A DNA stretch of 64,000 nucleotides from Plumapathes pennacea (Eukaryota; Cnidaria; Anthozoa; Antipatharia; Myriopathidae), in NCBI GenBank assembly GCA_964036295.1, contig OZ038468.1, positions 9,992,183 through 10,056,182 of the forward strand, read 5' to 3'. Shown one piece after another: positions 10,813 to 21,414 of this stretch; within the stretch, counting starts at the first letter, position 1; the number at the start of each line of letters is the position of its first letter. The notes below the pieces were generated by a model. That model worked only from the letters and a program-made list of their open reading frames with translations. It was not told the DNA's origin and made no database searches. The position numbers and the translations under genes are program-made.

Positions 10813-11124
10813 AAGCCCACGTTTAAAGCTACATTTTAGGCTTTTGTGTTTGTATTTTGCTAAAACGTTAAGTTTCTAGCATTTGACAATGAATTATGTA
10901 CGAGTTTTGGGCATTTTAAGTAAGGTAGTACGTGCGAATGAAAAACAAACATGGCTGCTCCAACAAGCCCACGTTTAAACCTACAATTTAGGGTCTTGTA
11001 TTTGTATTTGTATTTTGCTAGAATGTTAAGTTTCCAGCATTTGACAATGAATTATGTACTAGTCTTGGACATTTTAAATGAATTTTAAATGTACGTGTGA
11101 ATGAAAGACAAACACGGCGACTCC
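10813..11124. repeat. Imperfect tandem duplication of about 150 bp
   Basis: Unit 1 (10,813-10,960) and unit 2 (10,965-11,124) both run AAGCCCACGTTTAAA ... TTGTATTTTGCTA ... GCATTTGACAATGAATTATG ... GAATGAAAGACAAACA-like, with small indels. It lies upstream of the Myb-like gene and could have been its promoter or leader. Confidence 0.8.
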
Positions 11125-11241
11125 AGCTATGCTTGTGAAGGAAACAACAGTAGTGGAATTTTGATGTTTTGGTGTAGAATGTTTAGACGAAAATTGTCTT
11201 TCTTGTCGAGTTAACCTTGTGTAACCTTTGCTTTGTAGAAA

Positions 11242-12917
11242 ATGGCTCCTTTCAGATGGCCAAATACATCAAACGACCTCATGCTCAAGACTGAAGTGGC
11301 ACCTCGGAGACCGAAATGCCCGGCTGATTGGGAAGTGATCGCAAAAATTCTTTCATCCGAATTTACTACAAATGAAAAAAAGTTAACTTATCTGGACGAG
11401 CATGCAGAGAGAGACTCGATTGACTAATTAGCAAGTATGTGGAAGAGGACAAAAAGGCTCTAAAAAGGTGAGATATTAAATAGAGCTTATTTAGGCTTGA
11501 ACTTATAAAGCTTTAAAGTTAAAGTGTTTAAAAACTTAACCTTAACCGTACATTGTATTAATTTATCTGTTTATTTATCTATATCTATTTATTTGTTTAT
11601 TTTTATCTATAATCTCTTAATTAAATTTGCATTCAGCCATGCCAAATATTTTGACCACATCTTCTTGTATGCAAATCCATTCAGTTACTATAAAAATGTG
11701 CAAATGGCTGTGTTTTCACTAGGACAAGTTTGACCAGTTAAAAAGGAAAAAAGTCCGGAAGCACAGTGAAAACACTTTGTTCTTTGTTTGACTAGTTAAA
11801 TGAGCAAGGTGTTTTCACTATTGAAAATGAAAGATTATTGCGTCATTCTGCAACCAAGTTATACTACCTCGTGACATGGTATAAGTTGTCCAGCCATTTG
11901 CCGCAGTCAATCACATTGCGCGTGGTGACAGCTGCGTGCCAAATTTTCTATTTTGCTAACCGCAAACATTTGCATGCATCTCAAAATGGAGGGCGGGCCA
12001 AACAATCCTTGCGGGTTTTTTTCGATTCACAATTCGAGAAAACTAAAATGATTGAAGTCAAAACAAGCGCTTCCTCTCTCGCCATTGTTTAGTTTGTGCG
12101 CACTTGTAATTTAAACCGACCATTAGATCGGTGGCGCGACAAAAAGCCGGCCATGAAAACAGTAAGCCACGATTTACTAGTAAAAGTCGGTTTGTTTGCA
12201 AAACACCAAAACGAATGTTCAGCTAGGTAAAAGCCCTGGTGAAAACTCAGCCAATGAGGTTGAAAAATTGTCTTTAATAAGTTTTGCCTAATTATATTCT
12301 TTTAGAGAGAAAGCATAACATCAATAAAAGTGGCAGTGCTGACAGTTCTGAGGATGATGCTGATGACGAGAGTACCAGTGACACTAGTTCCAGTACTAGC
12401 AAAGGGAAAAATGGTAAATCACCTTCTTGTCTTAGCATAATTTTTGTCAATGTATGTGTGATAACATGTATCTGTGTGCTATAACTTATTAGTAACATCT
12501 CATAATTATTGTTGGCAGGTGACATATACCAAACATCAAATAGGCTGGCGATCAGCCCATCGCATCAATCCTAGGTTTTATTAAAAACAAGAAACTGCGG
12601 TATAGTTTCTAGTAATTTAATACAGACTTGCTGTCCCCTGAGACTACTAATACCCAGTATGCTAACTTTTATTTTTAGCTGCTAAACCCAAGGCACCCTC
12701 AAGGAAAAGAGCTTCAAGACTGTCAGCTATTGAGATGCTAGAAGAAAAGAACAAGAGAAAGGCTGTTTTGAAGGAAAAAGAATTAGAACAGGGAAAGCTT
12801 GAGTTTGAATTTAACAAGCGAAAATATGAAGATGAAGCAGCAGAGCGAAAAGAGAGACTCAAACTAGAGTTGGAGGAGAAAAGGATGTTTCTGTCGTTTT
12901 TGAAAGACAAGCTCTAA
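11242..12917 (+). pseudogene. Harbinger-associated Myb/SANT-like DNA-binding protein, three exons
   Basis: Exon 1 (11,242-11,467, donor AAG|GTGAGA) starts MAPFRWPNTSND and contains the start of a Myb/SANT-like domain (PADWEVIAKILSSEF). Exon 2 (about 12,306-12,413) encodes an acidic Ser-rich linker (SADSSEDDADDESTSDTSSS). Exon 3 (12,679-12,917, acceptor TTTTTAG) encodes a charged coiled coil (MLEEKNKRKAVLKEKELEQG ... RLKLELEEKRMFLSFLKDKL) to a TAA. In exon 1 the frame breaks near 11,392: the Arg-rich continuation (GRACRERLD, then ISKYVEEDKKALK) lies in another frame and has one stop, so the copy is dead. In Harbinger elements this protein helps bring the transposase to the nucleus and to the termini. 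The intron at 11,468-12,305 carries inverted words (GTGTTTTCACT / AGTGAAAACAC) that may be a small MITE. Confidence 0.75.
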
Positions 12918-14092
12918 AAATGTTGACTCATAGATTTCAATTGCCATAGTTTATTTATTTCCTCTTTTTATTTACAGAGTATAAAGACAATGCATTTACT
13001 TTTAATAAGTTGTGCATCCTGTTATGTTATTCACTCTGCATACAGGTTCATGACTAAATGCAAATTCTAAGGTAGTTTGAGTTTTCATTAAATGCAAGAC
13101 ACATTGAGTTATATATTGCCTTGTCTTTTTTACAATTAATATGTAAGAGAGTTCTGAAATTATTGTACAGTCAGATGCATATGCCATGGTCTAATATTGC
13201 AATTGCTAGCTGCTGCACATATGTAAAACAATGGCTTAGCTGTTTAATGATTAGAGAGGTATGTCTCCAGTAAGAGTGGGTCTAGCTCAAAGTATGTGCT
13301 TGTTAGGGACCCATATAAGCAAGTGTAACAGTTGGTCAATATGGCCCCAACCAAGTAAATGTGGCAACATGCTGGAGTAGGACCTTCAGGTTTTTCTTGA
13401 AATGCAAATATGCAAAATACTGAATAATTTTACCAAACCCCCATTCAACGCTAGTTCGGACTTTACTCATTTGGCTGTTGAATTCTTGTTGATCATCAGT
13501 TAAGTGTGCTCCTTGAAAAGGAGCTAGGACATTTCTTGTAATACCATATGCTGGGACACCATATATTACATATGGCTCCCCATTAGGCTTCAGGAACCTT
13601 CGCAGCTTATTACTTAGACCATTCTCTCCAAGCATAAAAGCATCATGTCTGCGTCCTTCGAGTGGCCCAAAGAGGTTGGCAATTAGCCCATTTGGGGCAT
13701 GAACTGACTGAAATACAATGAGAACAAACTTTGGTTGTGCTTTGTAAATGATTCTGGCAACTAAAGGTGGTGTTTTGTGGTAGAAATATGCCGAAATTTA
13801 TTATTTCTGTAGATCATCTCTCTGTGCAGCCATGCCTTTGCTGTATAGACTCTTGAAATTTTGCAACGTCACTCCTATATTGATGTTCAAAGTAAATGGG
13901 CAGATCCATAAATTCGCATAGGGGTGGGGGTTGGATTGCCTATAGAAAATTGTAATAATGAAAGCTGTGTGGAAAATCAATCTAGGAGGGGAAGCTTCTG
14001 GACCCTTTCCCTAAATCTGTTTGTGCCTTTGGCATTTCAAAACATACATTTAGTTCTTGGATAATTTCCGTGTTTGTTGCGTCAGAAGTGTC

Positions 14093-15650
14093 CTATACTA
14101 GCTGTTTAATCTCTTCAGCTTTCTTTGCTAGTTCCCTTCGTTTTCTCATTCTTTCTGGCATTTGAATTGATCTAATGGGGTATCCTTTGAAGGTAGTGTT
14201 TCTAGTATTGGCTACTGTTTTTTTCATGAAATTACTCGGGTGTGTAGTTTCATGCGCTTCTAAACTATCCAATTTGCGTGCGGGTTTTGAGTTTTGGACC
14301 GCCAAGTCTTCAATTGTTTCGTTGTGTAAGGTTTGTGCGTTACTCGTGGCCGTTTTTTCTTCATTAGTTTTCTTATTATCATAGGGTTCGTATAGCCCCG
14401 ACTCATACGAAACCCCTGCTAGTTTAAATTATACGGTCGACTTTCGCAACGAAAGGCTGGGTTTTGAGGATTTGAATTCCTCTGAATTTCATTATGGAAT
14501 TCTCGGATCTCCATCCTAAACGTTGGCGGCATACCGTAGAAATGTGCCCTACTTTCTGGCAGTAGTTACAAATTGGCTTCCCGTCAAATGTCCTACAATT
14601 CCGAGTTGTATTTGGTGGTGTTCGCTGTTGAATTTAGCCGTTGTTTGCCCGTCTTAATTCCTGGCGAACTTGCTGTGAAACAATGCACGCAATATCCTCA
14701 GCAGTCATAGAGCTTTCTTGATTTGGTTTGACAAAATTCTGCGGACTAGCGCGTGGTTCAAAGGCTGCTACTGTTGGTGTTTGCTTGTATCACTAACGGT
14801 GCTATGGCTTTCAAAATCTCGTCAACTTGAGCTTGAACTTTTACTTTTGCTTGGTCTTCAGCGGCTTCTAATGTTCCAGGGCGTTGTAGGATCACAAAAT
14901 CTTTTATCTCGGGTCGTAACTCTTGAATAAAATGATTCACACATTCTGAAGATGGCATATCTACTCTTTAACAAATTCGTCGTATGTCCGCGGTGTATTC
15001 TGATACTGTTTCAGTGGTAATTGTTTCCGTTCGTTCAATTTCTGTCGCAATACCCATTCATCTGAAGCTGAGTGAAACTGATCTTTCAAGGCTTGTGCTA
15101 ACCATGTGTTAGCATTGTGTTTTAGAAGAATTGGTAACGCTTGCACTTCCTTTGCGTCATTCCACCCATGAAAATCCCCAGCGCGATCAAAATTAGTTTG
15201 AAAATCGTTTACATCTTCATGTGATTTCCCTGAGAATGTGGGCAATGAGACTCCGTTATATTTAGGAGTTGAAATTGCGGCTGACTGGAGTGAATGTTCA
15301 ACTAACCTGGCTAATGAGTCTGCCTGCCTAATCCACTGTTCAGAAAACCGTTCATTTTGCTCGCTCATTAGTCCAAAAACATCTTCAGGTGATAGTGGGT
15401 TCGGGTGCCCCTCATCTGTCATGTCGTATGATTCTGTCGTTTCTGTATTGTCAGATTCGTTTGTTGGGTTTAGTTCCGTTGATGTCACATCAATTAATGG
15501 TTCCGTTTCGCGAGAAACTGATTGGGCCTGTTCTGTAGTTCTCTGTAAGCGTTGTTCTTTAACACACGCAGCGCACTCTTTGGTGTTCGTTTTAGGCTTT
15601 CTTGGCAAAACCCAACTGAGCAATTCGTTTTCCACTACGGGTATTCAGTT
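14093..15650 (-). pseudogene. LTR-retrotransposon Gag remnant (Gypsy-like) with CCHC zinc knuckle
   Basis: The main frame (15,635-14,961) has an acidic N-terminal region and a retrotransposon Gag core (LPTFSGKSHEDVNDFQTNFD, then KEVQALPILLKHNANTW). A second frame (14,958-14,758) continues the matrix/capsid-like helices (CVNHFIQELRPEIKDFVIL). At about 14,571-14,530 a zinc knuckle CNYC-x4-H-x4-C binds nucleic acid in such proteins. A third frame to 14,093 is basic and Lys-rich. The frame changes show indels. No protease, reverse transcriptase or integrase follows, so pol has been lost. It sits within intron 2 of the Harbinger transposase, hence it arrived after the Harbinger element did, or inside its precursor. 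Confidence 0.7.
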
Positions 15651-16484
15651 TGTTAATAAACAATAGATGTGACTCACAGCAAAATTCAAGATGCTAGCCG
15701 TTCAACCGAGTAAAAATTGATCAGTTAATAGTGAACATTTGGACAACTTAATCTACAGTGTATGAACTTTAGGTGCTTAACTTCGTTATGTCCTAGTCTG
15801 TTTTGTTCTCATTTAAAGTACTAATGCAGTTCTGTTACAAAGAGCTAATTTATATAAAACCTGGCTTGGTTTTCTTAAATCTTAAACACGCTCACAATCA
15901 AGAAGTAAAATGTTCCTACCGGGTCCTTTGCGGAGAGGTCTTTTCCGCAATCAGATGCGCGGATCTCACACCAGAAATCTATTACGGGGCACTTTCGTGT
16001 CGTAGCAGACTCGCTTCGTCTTCTCTGGATCTCGTTTATGCTGGACTAGCTCGGAGTACAGTAGTCACAGAGAGCGGCTAAGAGTGTGTGTCCATACTAG
16101 CGTAGCGTACCGTAAGCAAAGAGTGTCCATTCCTCTCTCTCTCTCTAAATCACTAGATGCAAATCCCTAGATTTATTCTTACCAAGAGTTTGTCCGCCGG
16201 CTAGGCCTAAATGGATTTTCACACATCGGAGCAGGTGTAGAGTAATAGTTTGTGGACATTATACAATATGACCTGATTGACCTTTTGAAGCTCTGACATC
16301 TGAACACTTGGCTGGCTGTGTTATTGATATAATTACCCTAACCCCATGAAAGACTGTGACCCATGGTCTCATGTTACCTGTCAGATTCCAACACTTTGCC
16401 CAAAAGAATTTATAAATGCATAAAATTGTGTCCAATATTAGTAAAGATTATCTTTACCAATTAAAGAAAATTGTTTTCAAATAC
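15651..16484. other. Leader or LTR region of the gag element, not delimited
   Basis: Between the gag start and the Harbinger exon there are about 830 bases without coding sequence. It contains a short (CT)n at about 16,132-16,146. An LTR of the gag element would be expected here on the minus strand, but I could not find a second copy to define it. Confidence 0.3.
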
Positions 16485-17163
16485 CTGAAACTTTACGCTA
16501 TGGGTTCTTTTGTGGCCACTGTACATGATTCGTTGATTCCTGATCGGCCGTGCAATTGGCCTTGGAGTGCCGTCCATGAAGCCCCAGCATTGTTGTAGGG
16601 AGCTCCTTTGGCATGTATGGCCTCTGAAAATACCTCGGGGTCAAGCCACACAAGATCCAGGTAATCCAAGAGGTGACTAAAACGGTCACATATGTTATCC
16701 ATTATCTACGAAAAAGAAATTTTGTGATTAATATCATTAAAGTTATAGCAATAGTATCAAGAAAGTAATGATAAACAATACGGTTCAGTTACTTTAGCGA
16801 AAATAAGACTGAGTTCAGACTCGCTTCTCCCAAGCAAGCCCACCAGGTCACACCATCGGTTTGGATAGACCAGTCTCCTTAGCAGAATCATCAAGGCCTC
16901 CATCCCAGTGGTATTTGCAAAGCTTGTAGAAGACGCTCCATGTCATCTTTTTGGAATCTATGGATTTATTAAATCTAAAGAGTGGGTTTGCAAACAACAA
17001 GTTTGTCCTTTTCAGCCAGCAACCAGAGAATTAACCAGGCTATATATACCACAGTCTCCAAGAGCTTCGGTTGAAAGCAATGGAATCTCCTAAAAGTATC
17101 GTAGCTAACATCAGGGTTCTGTGAAATCGCCGTTTTCCAGGAAAAACGCGATGCTAAATGTCT

Positions 17164-18960
17164 CTAATAATGCAGTGTTGGCCCTTTGTTTCTTGTGTCT
17201 GGTTAGTCTTTGCGGTCCAAAAAACTTCACCATTGCACTGACATCATAGTACTTCCACCAAACCCCCTCTCCTGCCGATGTTTTCTAAATGGGCTTGCCA
17301 CCATCTGGAGAGTTTCAGTTTGTACAGGATACAGCTAAGCACCTTCGTGTTTCAGATTGTGGCAGGCTTGAAGCAAGCTTGTTGATGTTATTTTGCTGCT
17401 TTCTTCTGGTGTTCTGTCTAGTGCCAAGTTCCTCTTTTGCCTGAAGCCTCAGTAGAAGGTTGGGAATGAAATGATATGGTTTTTTGTTGGAAGTTGATTT
17501 GGTGATAATTATTGCACTAAAGTTATGTTCCTCGTCTTCTGAATTTGATGACTTGCCAGATGTAAGGCGGAACTGAATTGGTTTATGGGCAACAAGGTTG
17601 TGCCTATACTTTCTATAGCATTTTCTGGCACTTTGGGCTGTAGGAGTTGCACCAAACTTGAGGCTGCTCATCACAGAATGGAGAAAGCTGATGTTGTGAT
17701 ACCTGAGAATCAGGCAAGGGCATCTGTTATAATCTTTTGCATATAGTACTTGCTCCATCTTAACTAGGGTGTCGAGAAGCATCTGAAGAGTCTCTAGCAC
17801 CAGGCCTTTCAGTCTCTTGGCAATGAGAATGATTGCAAACCTGTAGTCACATGCTCTCTTTACTTCTTTGTTTCCAAGGGACACCTCCCAGGTCTCTTAG
17901 AATTTTCTTTTTGCATCCGCTGCCAAGTGATTTGGAAGCTCCTCCAGTACATTTGATATGTGATTTGATATATCATGCATTGCCTCACAAGCGAGGACTT
18001 CGTATGACTGGAGGTTGAGGCTCTCCAAAGAAGCAGTTGGGTCACAGTAGATTAATGCTGGCACTCTTTGTACTCTGATGTTAAGTCCTTCTCAAGGACA
18101 GGTTTCTTCATCCTGGTAGCATCCCTTACTACTGCTCTTTCTTTCAACTTATCCTACAGCTCTTCGTTTTTCAGTCCCTGCAGTGGTTTTGGATTTTGTG
18201 CAATGGAGTTTCTTTTGCCAAAAGGTCCTCCTGCTGTTTGTCTTGGAAAGATCTGTGCTTGCATCTGAAAACATAATCCAGCTCATCGCACATAGCTGCA
18301 TGAACTCCACAACAGAACAAAAGAAGTGCCTCCTTTCTGCTGGCCAGTCTCAAATGCCACCGCTGGTCCATCACCCTTGAAAAATTTTATCACGTCAGTA
18401 ACAGGGACACTTGGCGGGACCTTGATCTGGTTGGCTAGGCTGTTGAGACAGACACTATGTTTCCTATTACTTATGAGTAGTACAAAGGTTTGAATCACTT
18501 ACTGGACATTGAGTATGAAACGAAGAACGTTTCGGTCATAACCCATGGCCTTCTTCAGCTTACTGGTAGTCACGTGACCCTACTGGGTCACGTGACAAGC
18601 GGCGAGGAAAGTGCCTCAGGACCCGGTCCCACGTGCCTGGCAGTTTGAACCGAAGCCCCCCTTGCGGTTGAGCGACGGGTGTTCGATTCTCTCCCACACG
18701 GCTCAAACTGCTCAAACTGCCAGGCACGTGGGACCGGGTCCTGAGGCACTTTCCTCGCCACTTGTCACGTGACTACCAGTAAGCTGAAGAAGGCCATGGG
18801 TTATGGCCGAAACGTTCTTCGTTTCATACTCAATGTCCAGTAAGTGATTCAAACCTGTGTATTATATAAACCAACTGGATGGATAACATGTTTACTTATG
18901 AGTAGTTTCATGAAGTTTGCATTATAGGTTTACTCCTCGCACAATAAAAGAGTGTTATTG
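17164..18960 (-). pseudogene. Uncharacterised repeat-borne gene, 5' portion
   Basis: The minus strand carries a long degraded coding sequence. It begins beyond a foldback insertion (NFMKLLISN at 18,930-18,893), continues at 18,482 (HSVCLNSLANQIKVPPSVP, then VIKFFKGDGPAVAFETGQQK), shifts frame to a Cys-rich part (CCGVHAAMCDELDYVFRCKH), then PALIYCDPTASLESLNLQSY and EAMHDISNHISNVLEELPNH. After one in-frame stop near 17,893 a 180-residue frame follows (RKCYRKYRHNLVAHKPIQFR, TKSTSNKKPYHFIPNLLLRL). It ends at 17,164 with VWWKYYDVSAMVKFFGPQRL and ALLE, exactly at the Harbinger right terminus, and resumes at 10,640. The 'FF.GDGPA..FE.GQQKGG' and 'NL..YEVLACEAMHDI' motifs are, to my knowledge, typical of large uncharacterised multi-copy cnidarian proteins. 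I cannot assign a function. Several frameshifts and two stops show it is dead. Confidence 0.6.
18483..18892. mobile_element. Foldback element with 15-bp target duplication
   Basis: Arms of about 150 bases (starting AGGTTTGAATCACTTACTGG; its complement ends near 18,855) surround a spacer of about 60 bases. The left arm holds an extra 18 bases around TCACGTGACCCTACTGGG. The 15-mer TTACTTATGAGTAGT occurs immediately outside on both sides (18,468-18,482 and 18,893-18,907). Removing the insert restores the reading frame of the host pseudogene. No protein is encoded. Confidence 0.85.
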
Positions 18961-19253
18961 AGGCATTGTTACATACCTCATCTCGTCGATCCTTCCTTCC
19001 GATAGTAAATAAAGACTGTACATCATTCTAGCTCTTCTATTCTCCAAACGTCACTAACACTCCTACTTGCAAAGACTTCATGATTTCTTGCCTCGACCCT
19101 CGCCCCAGAATTACCCGAAAACGGCCAAAGAGCCTGGGAGCTTGATTGGAGACTCTCGGCTCTTTCTAAGTGTAAGCAGTCCTGAATATTGGGTGTGTCC
19201 CTGTGTGTCTCTAAGTATCTATATGTAACTACAGAGTCCCTGTGTGTCCATAG

Positions 19254-19482
19254 AGAACCTATAGAACATATAGAACCTTTAGAGCCTATAGAGCCTATAG
19301 AATAGAGCCTGTAGAACCTATAGAGCCTATAGAACCTATAGAGCCTATAGAACCTATAGAACATATAGAGCCTGTAGAACCTATAGAGTCTATGGAGCCT
19401 ACAGAGCCTATAGAACCTATAGAGCCTATAGAACCTATAGAACATATAGAACCTATAGAGCCTATAGAGCCTATAGAGTCTA
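19254..19482. repeat. (CCTATAGAR)n 9-bp minisatellite
   Basis: About 25 units of CCTATAGAA or CCTATAGAG with variants such as CATATAGAA. Because the unit is a multiple of three it creates a long minus-strand frame reading Leu-Tyr-Arg-Phe-Tyr, which is not a gene. Confidence 0.95.
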
Positions 19483-19485
19483 TTT

Positions 19486-19674
19486 AACAAATAAACCAGC
19501 TTCAAGCGTACTCCGTTCAGAAACAAAGCACGCAGCAAGTGACGAGAGCACGAAAGCAGTGTAGGGAGAAACGAGAGCCGAAGGCGAGCGTTTTTCCCCA
19601 CTTCTTGAGTGCTCTCGGCACTTGCTAAGTGCTTTATTTCTGAACGGAGCACGCTTGAAGCTGGTTTATTTGTT
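19486..19674. mobile_element. Foldback MITE
   Basis: AACAAATAAACCAGCTTCAA at 19,486 is inverted at the other end (TTGAAGCTGGTTTATTTGTT). The arms are about 55 bases with few mismatches, and the centre contains GAGAGC/GCTCTC words. It abuts the minisatellite directly. Confidence 0.85.
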
Positions 19675-20998
19675 TTATAACATAGAACTTCAAAACTTTC
19701 ACAGTAAAACTGTCGTTATTCATCAAAAATGTTGGAATGCTAACAGCGATGAAAAAATAGATTCTCCTAAACGGCTCGGCGGTCCGAATTGCGAAGTCAG
19801 TACATTTTCGCTTCCATTTTTCAACCAGGCCGTCTGTTCTATAAAATTAGACAACATCTCACAGTAAAGAACTATATTTCCTGTAGAACGTTGGACTACA
19901 AGTACATGAAATCATACAGTCGGCTAGTGCATAAAAGGCAAATCTGAAGCGAATCAAAAAATGCTCCAACGGCCGACTCGAAAATTGTGTGAATGAAAAC
20001 TTACCGATTTCTTGACTCTACATCGTAGTACAATCATTTGAAGTCCGTCCGAAAATTCTTCAATCATTTTTTTCAGTCACATCGTCGGAAATTCTTTCTC
20101 TTGCATCACTACAAACACGTCTGTTCGTCTGTCTTCGCCGTTCATGTTCAGTGATTGCTCACGGCTGATCTTCTTCAACTGAATGATTTGCTCTCTCCTT
20201 CCTTGTTGAAGCATTCAACTTCATTCAAACAACCCACTGATGTAATTGTGACTCCCAAATATGCTGTACTTAGGGACAGTGCTTAAACCGAGTCGCTTTC
20301 CACGACGCTGACAAGAAACTTGCCGTTCTTTGACATAGATTTTCCCTCTTCAAACTGTTGAAGTGCTTTTTGATGAGGTCACGTTCTTTACCGATTCACG
20401 GTGAACCGTACTAGCCGGTGCCTTCACTTAAAGCCAAATTTTATCTCGAAGTTGGGCATTGGTGACTCCATTCTCGCATTATTTTCTCTTTTTTGCCAGA
20501 GGATGACGTGAGCGTGGTTTATAACTTATAAACCACGGGTAAGTGTGGTTTATATACTCTGGCAAACCACGGTTTTCGACCAATCAGCGCGCGGCTTGTA
20601 TCGTGACTATGTTATAAAAAGCCTATAGAACCTATATTCAGGACTACTTACACTTAGAAAGAGCCGGAAGTCTTCTTGGGCCATCGATGGAAAATTTGCT
20701 TTCAGCATACTGACCATACCCTGAGAAGATTGCGATCTGTCGAAGCCAAGGATTTTCACTCTTCCACTCCTCTCCAGAGCATCCCATTCACCGCCTCGTG
20801 GTGCACTGTTGCGGCGACGATTAATTAAAACACACGTTTAATTAAAGAGTATTGTATTTTTGTCGCTCGGTTTTCCGTTTAGCTCCCTGAAAAAGAAAAC
20901 CAAATTTAAAAGACCAGAGAGCGGAAGCTTCCTTGCGTAATCAAGCAGATCAAGCGTGCTCTCGAAATACCGCCTTGAATCCAACGAACAAGGAATAT

Positions 20999-21157
20999 AG
21001 TCGAACCCCGCTATTTCGAAGTCCCACGGGACATGAAAAAAACCTCGAAATAGTGGGGTTAGTAAAAGACTTAAAAAATATATCCAAGGGGATTCGGCTT
21101 GACTTCGAACTAACGGGGAATTCGAATTGTCCGAGTTCGAAATAGCGAGGTTCTGCA
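20999..21157. mobile_element. pogo/Tigger-like MITE
   Basis: The left end GTCGAACCCCGCTATTTCGA matches the inverted right end (TTCGAAATAGCGAGGTTC), with TA at both flanks. Internal CCTCGAAATAGTGGGGTT repeats the same words. This form of terminal repeat and TA target fits Tc1/mariner-pogo MITEs. A related start (GGTCGACTCTCGGTTATTCG) lies at 21,304. Confidence 0.7.
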
Positions 21158-21414
21158 ATATTTTCGAAAAAAGGTCTCTGTTCTGTGAGGCATCAATTAG
21201 GCGCGCTTTTTTATCCGCAAAATGTAACCTTTTTTCTTGTCTTCCGGTGTAACGCATAATAACACCGGCGAAACGGGGCGCATTGTATATTGCATAGTGC
21301 ATACGGTCGACTCTCGGTTATTCGTAAGTTGGACACATAAAATACTGCAATTTTTCAAATTACGAGATATTTAACTTTATGTGAAAGGCGGTGGCATACA
21401 GTTGTTACAATAGG

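Larger units (their letters stand above)
13244..16960 (-). pseudogene. PIF/Harbinger (HARBI1-type, DDE_Tnp_4) transposase
   Basis: Three exons can be followed on the minus strand. Exon 1 (about 16,960-16,793, donor AAA|GTAACT) has ALMILLRRLVYPNRWCDLVG. Exon 2 (16,702-16,485, donor CAG|GTATTT) has FSHLLDYLDLVWLDPEVFSE and, after a one-base deletion near 16,600, the first catalytic Asp in GFMDGTPRPIARP. Exon 3 (13,707-13,244, acceptor ATTTCAG) has PNGLIANLFGPLEGRRHDAF, the second catalytic block YVIYGVPAYG and the third, RTSVEWGFG with its Glu. Joining KFQ at the exon 2 end to SVHAPNG at the exon 3 start restores the family pattern. Defects: a frameshift near 13,370 before the last 35 residues, the exon 2 frameshift, a frameshift in exon 1, and replacement of the second catalytic Asp (GDPAYG in the family) by Val. 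The 2.8-kb intron 2 holds a retrotransposon gag fragment. Inactive. Confidence 0.85.
10641..17163. mobile_element. PIF/Harbinger DNA transposon with a nested gag remnant
   Basis: Terminal inverted repeats of about 35 bases (beginning AGACATTTAGCATCGCG) lie at 10,641-10,675 and 17,129-17,163 with one mismatch. Between them are both genes expected of a Harbinger element: a Myb/SANT-like protein on the plus strand (11,242-12,917) and a HARBI1-type DDE transposase on the minus strand (13,244-16,960), convergently transcribed. The transposase intron contains a gag fragment. The element lies inside another minus-strand reading frame whose halves flank it at 10,640 and 17,164. I could not define a clean 3-bp TWA duplication, so the exact ends may be off by a base or two. 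Both genes are damaged, so the copy is inactive. Confidence 0.8.
19158..20665. mobile_element. Composite element bounded by 32-bp inverted repeats
   Basis: GGCTCTTTCTAAGTGTAAGC at 19,158 recurs in inverse orientation at 20,633-20,665 (with CAGTCC/CAGGAC beyond it). Just inside both ends lie CCTATAGAA words. The interior contains the minisatellite, the foldback at 19,486-19,674, and about 900 bases of unassigned sequence. At 20,514-20,536 there is a perfect GTGGTTTATAACTTATAAACCAC-type palindrome, perhaps another MITE end. No transposase is visible. Confidence 0.5.

Noticed and set aside
18650-18720. GGTGTTCGATTCTCTCCC in the foldback spacer as a tRNA
   Set aside because: Only a B-box-like word; no acceptor or D arm.
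19023-19652. 209-residue minus-strand ORF rich in Leu-Tyr-Arg-Phe
   Set aside because: Produced by the 9-bp minisatellite, whose unit is divisible by three; the ends run into foldback arms.
20838-21302. 154-residue minus-strand ORF
   Set aside because: Its centre is the translated pogo-like MITE at 20,999-21,157 and the ends show no coding character.
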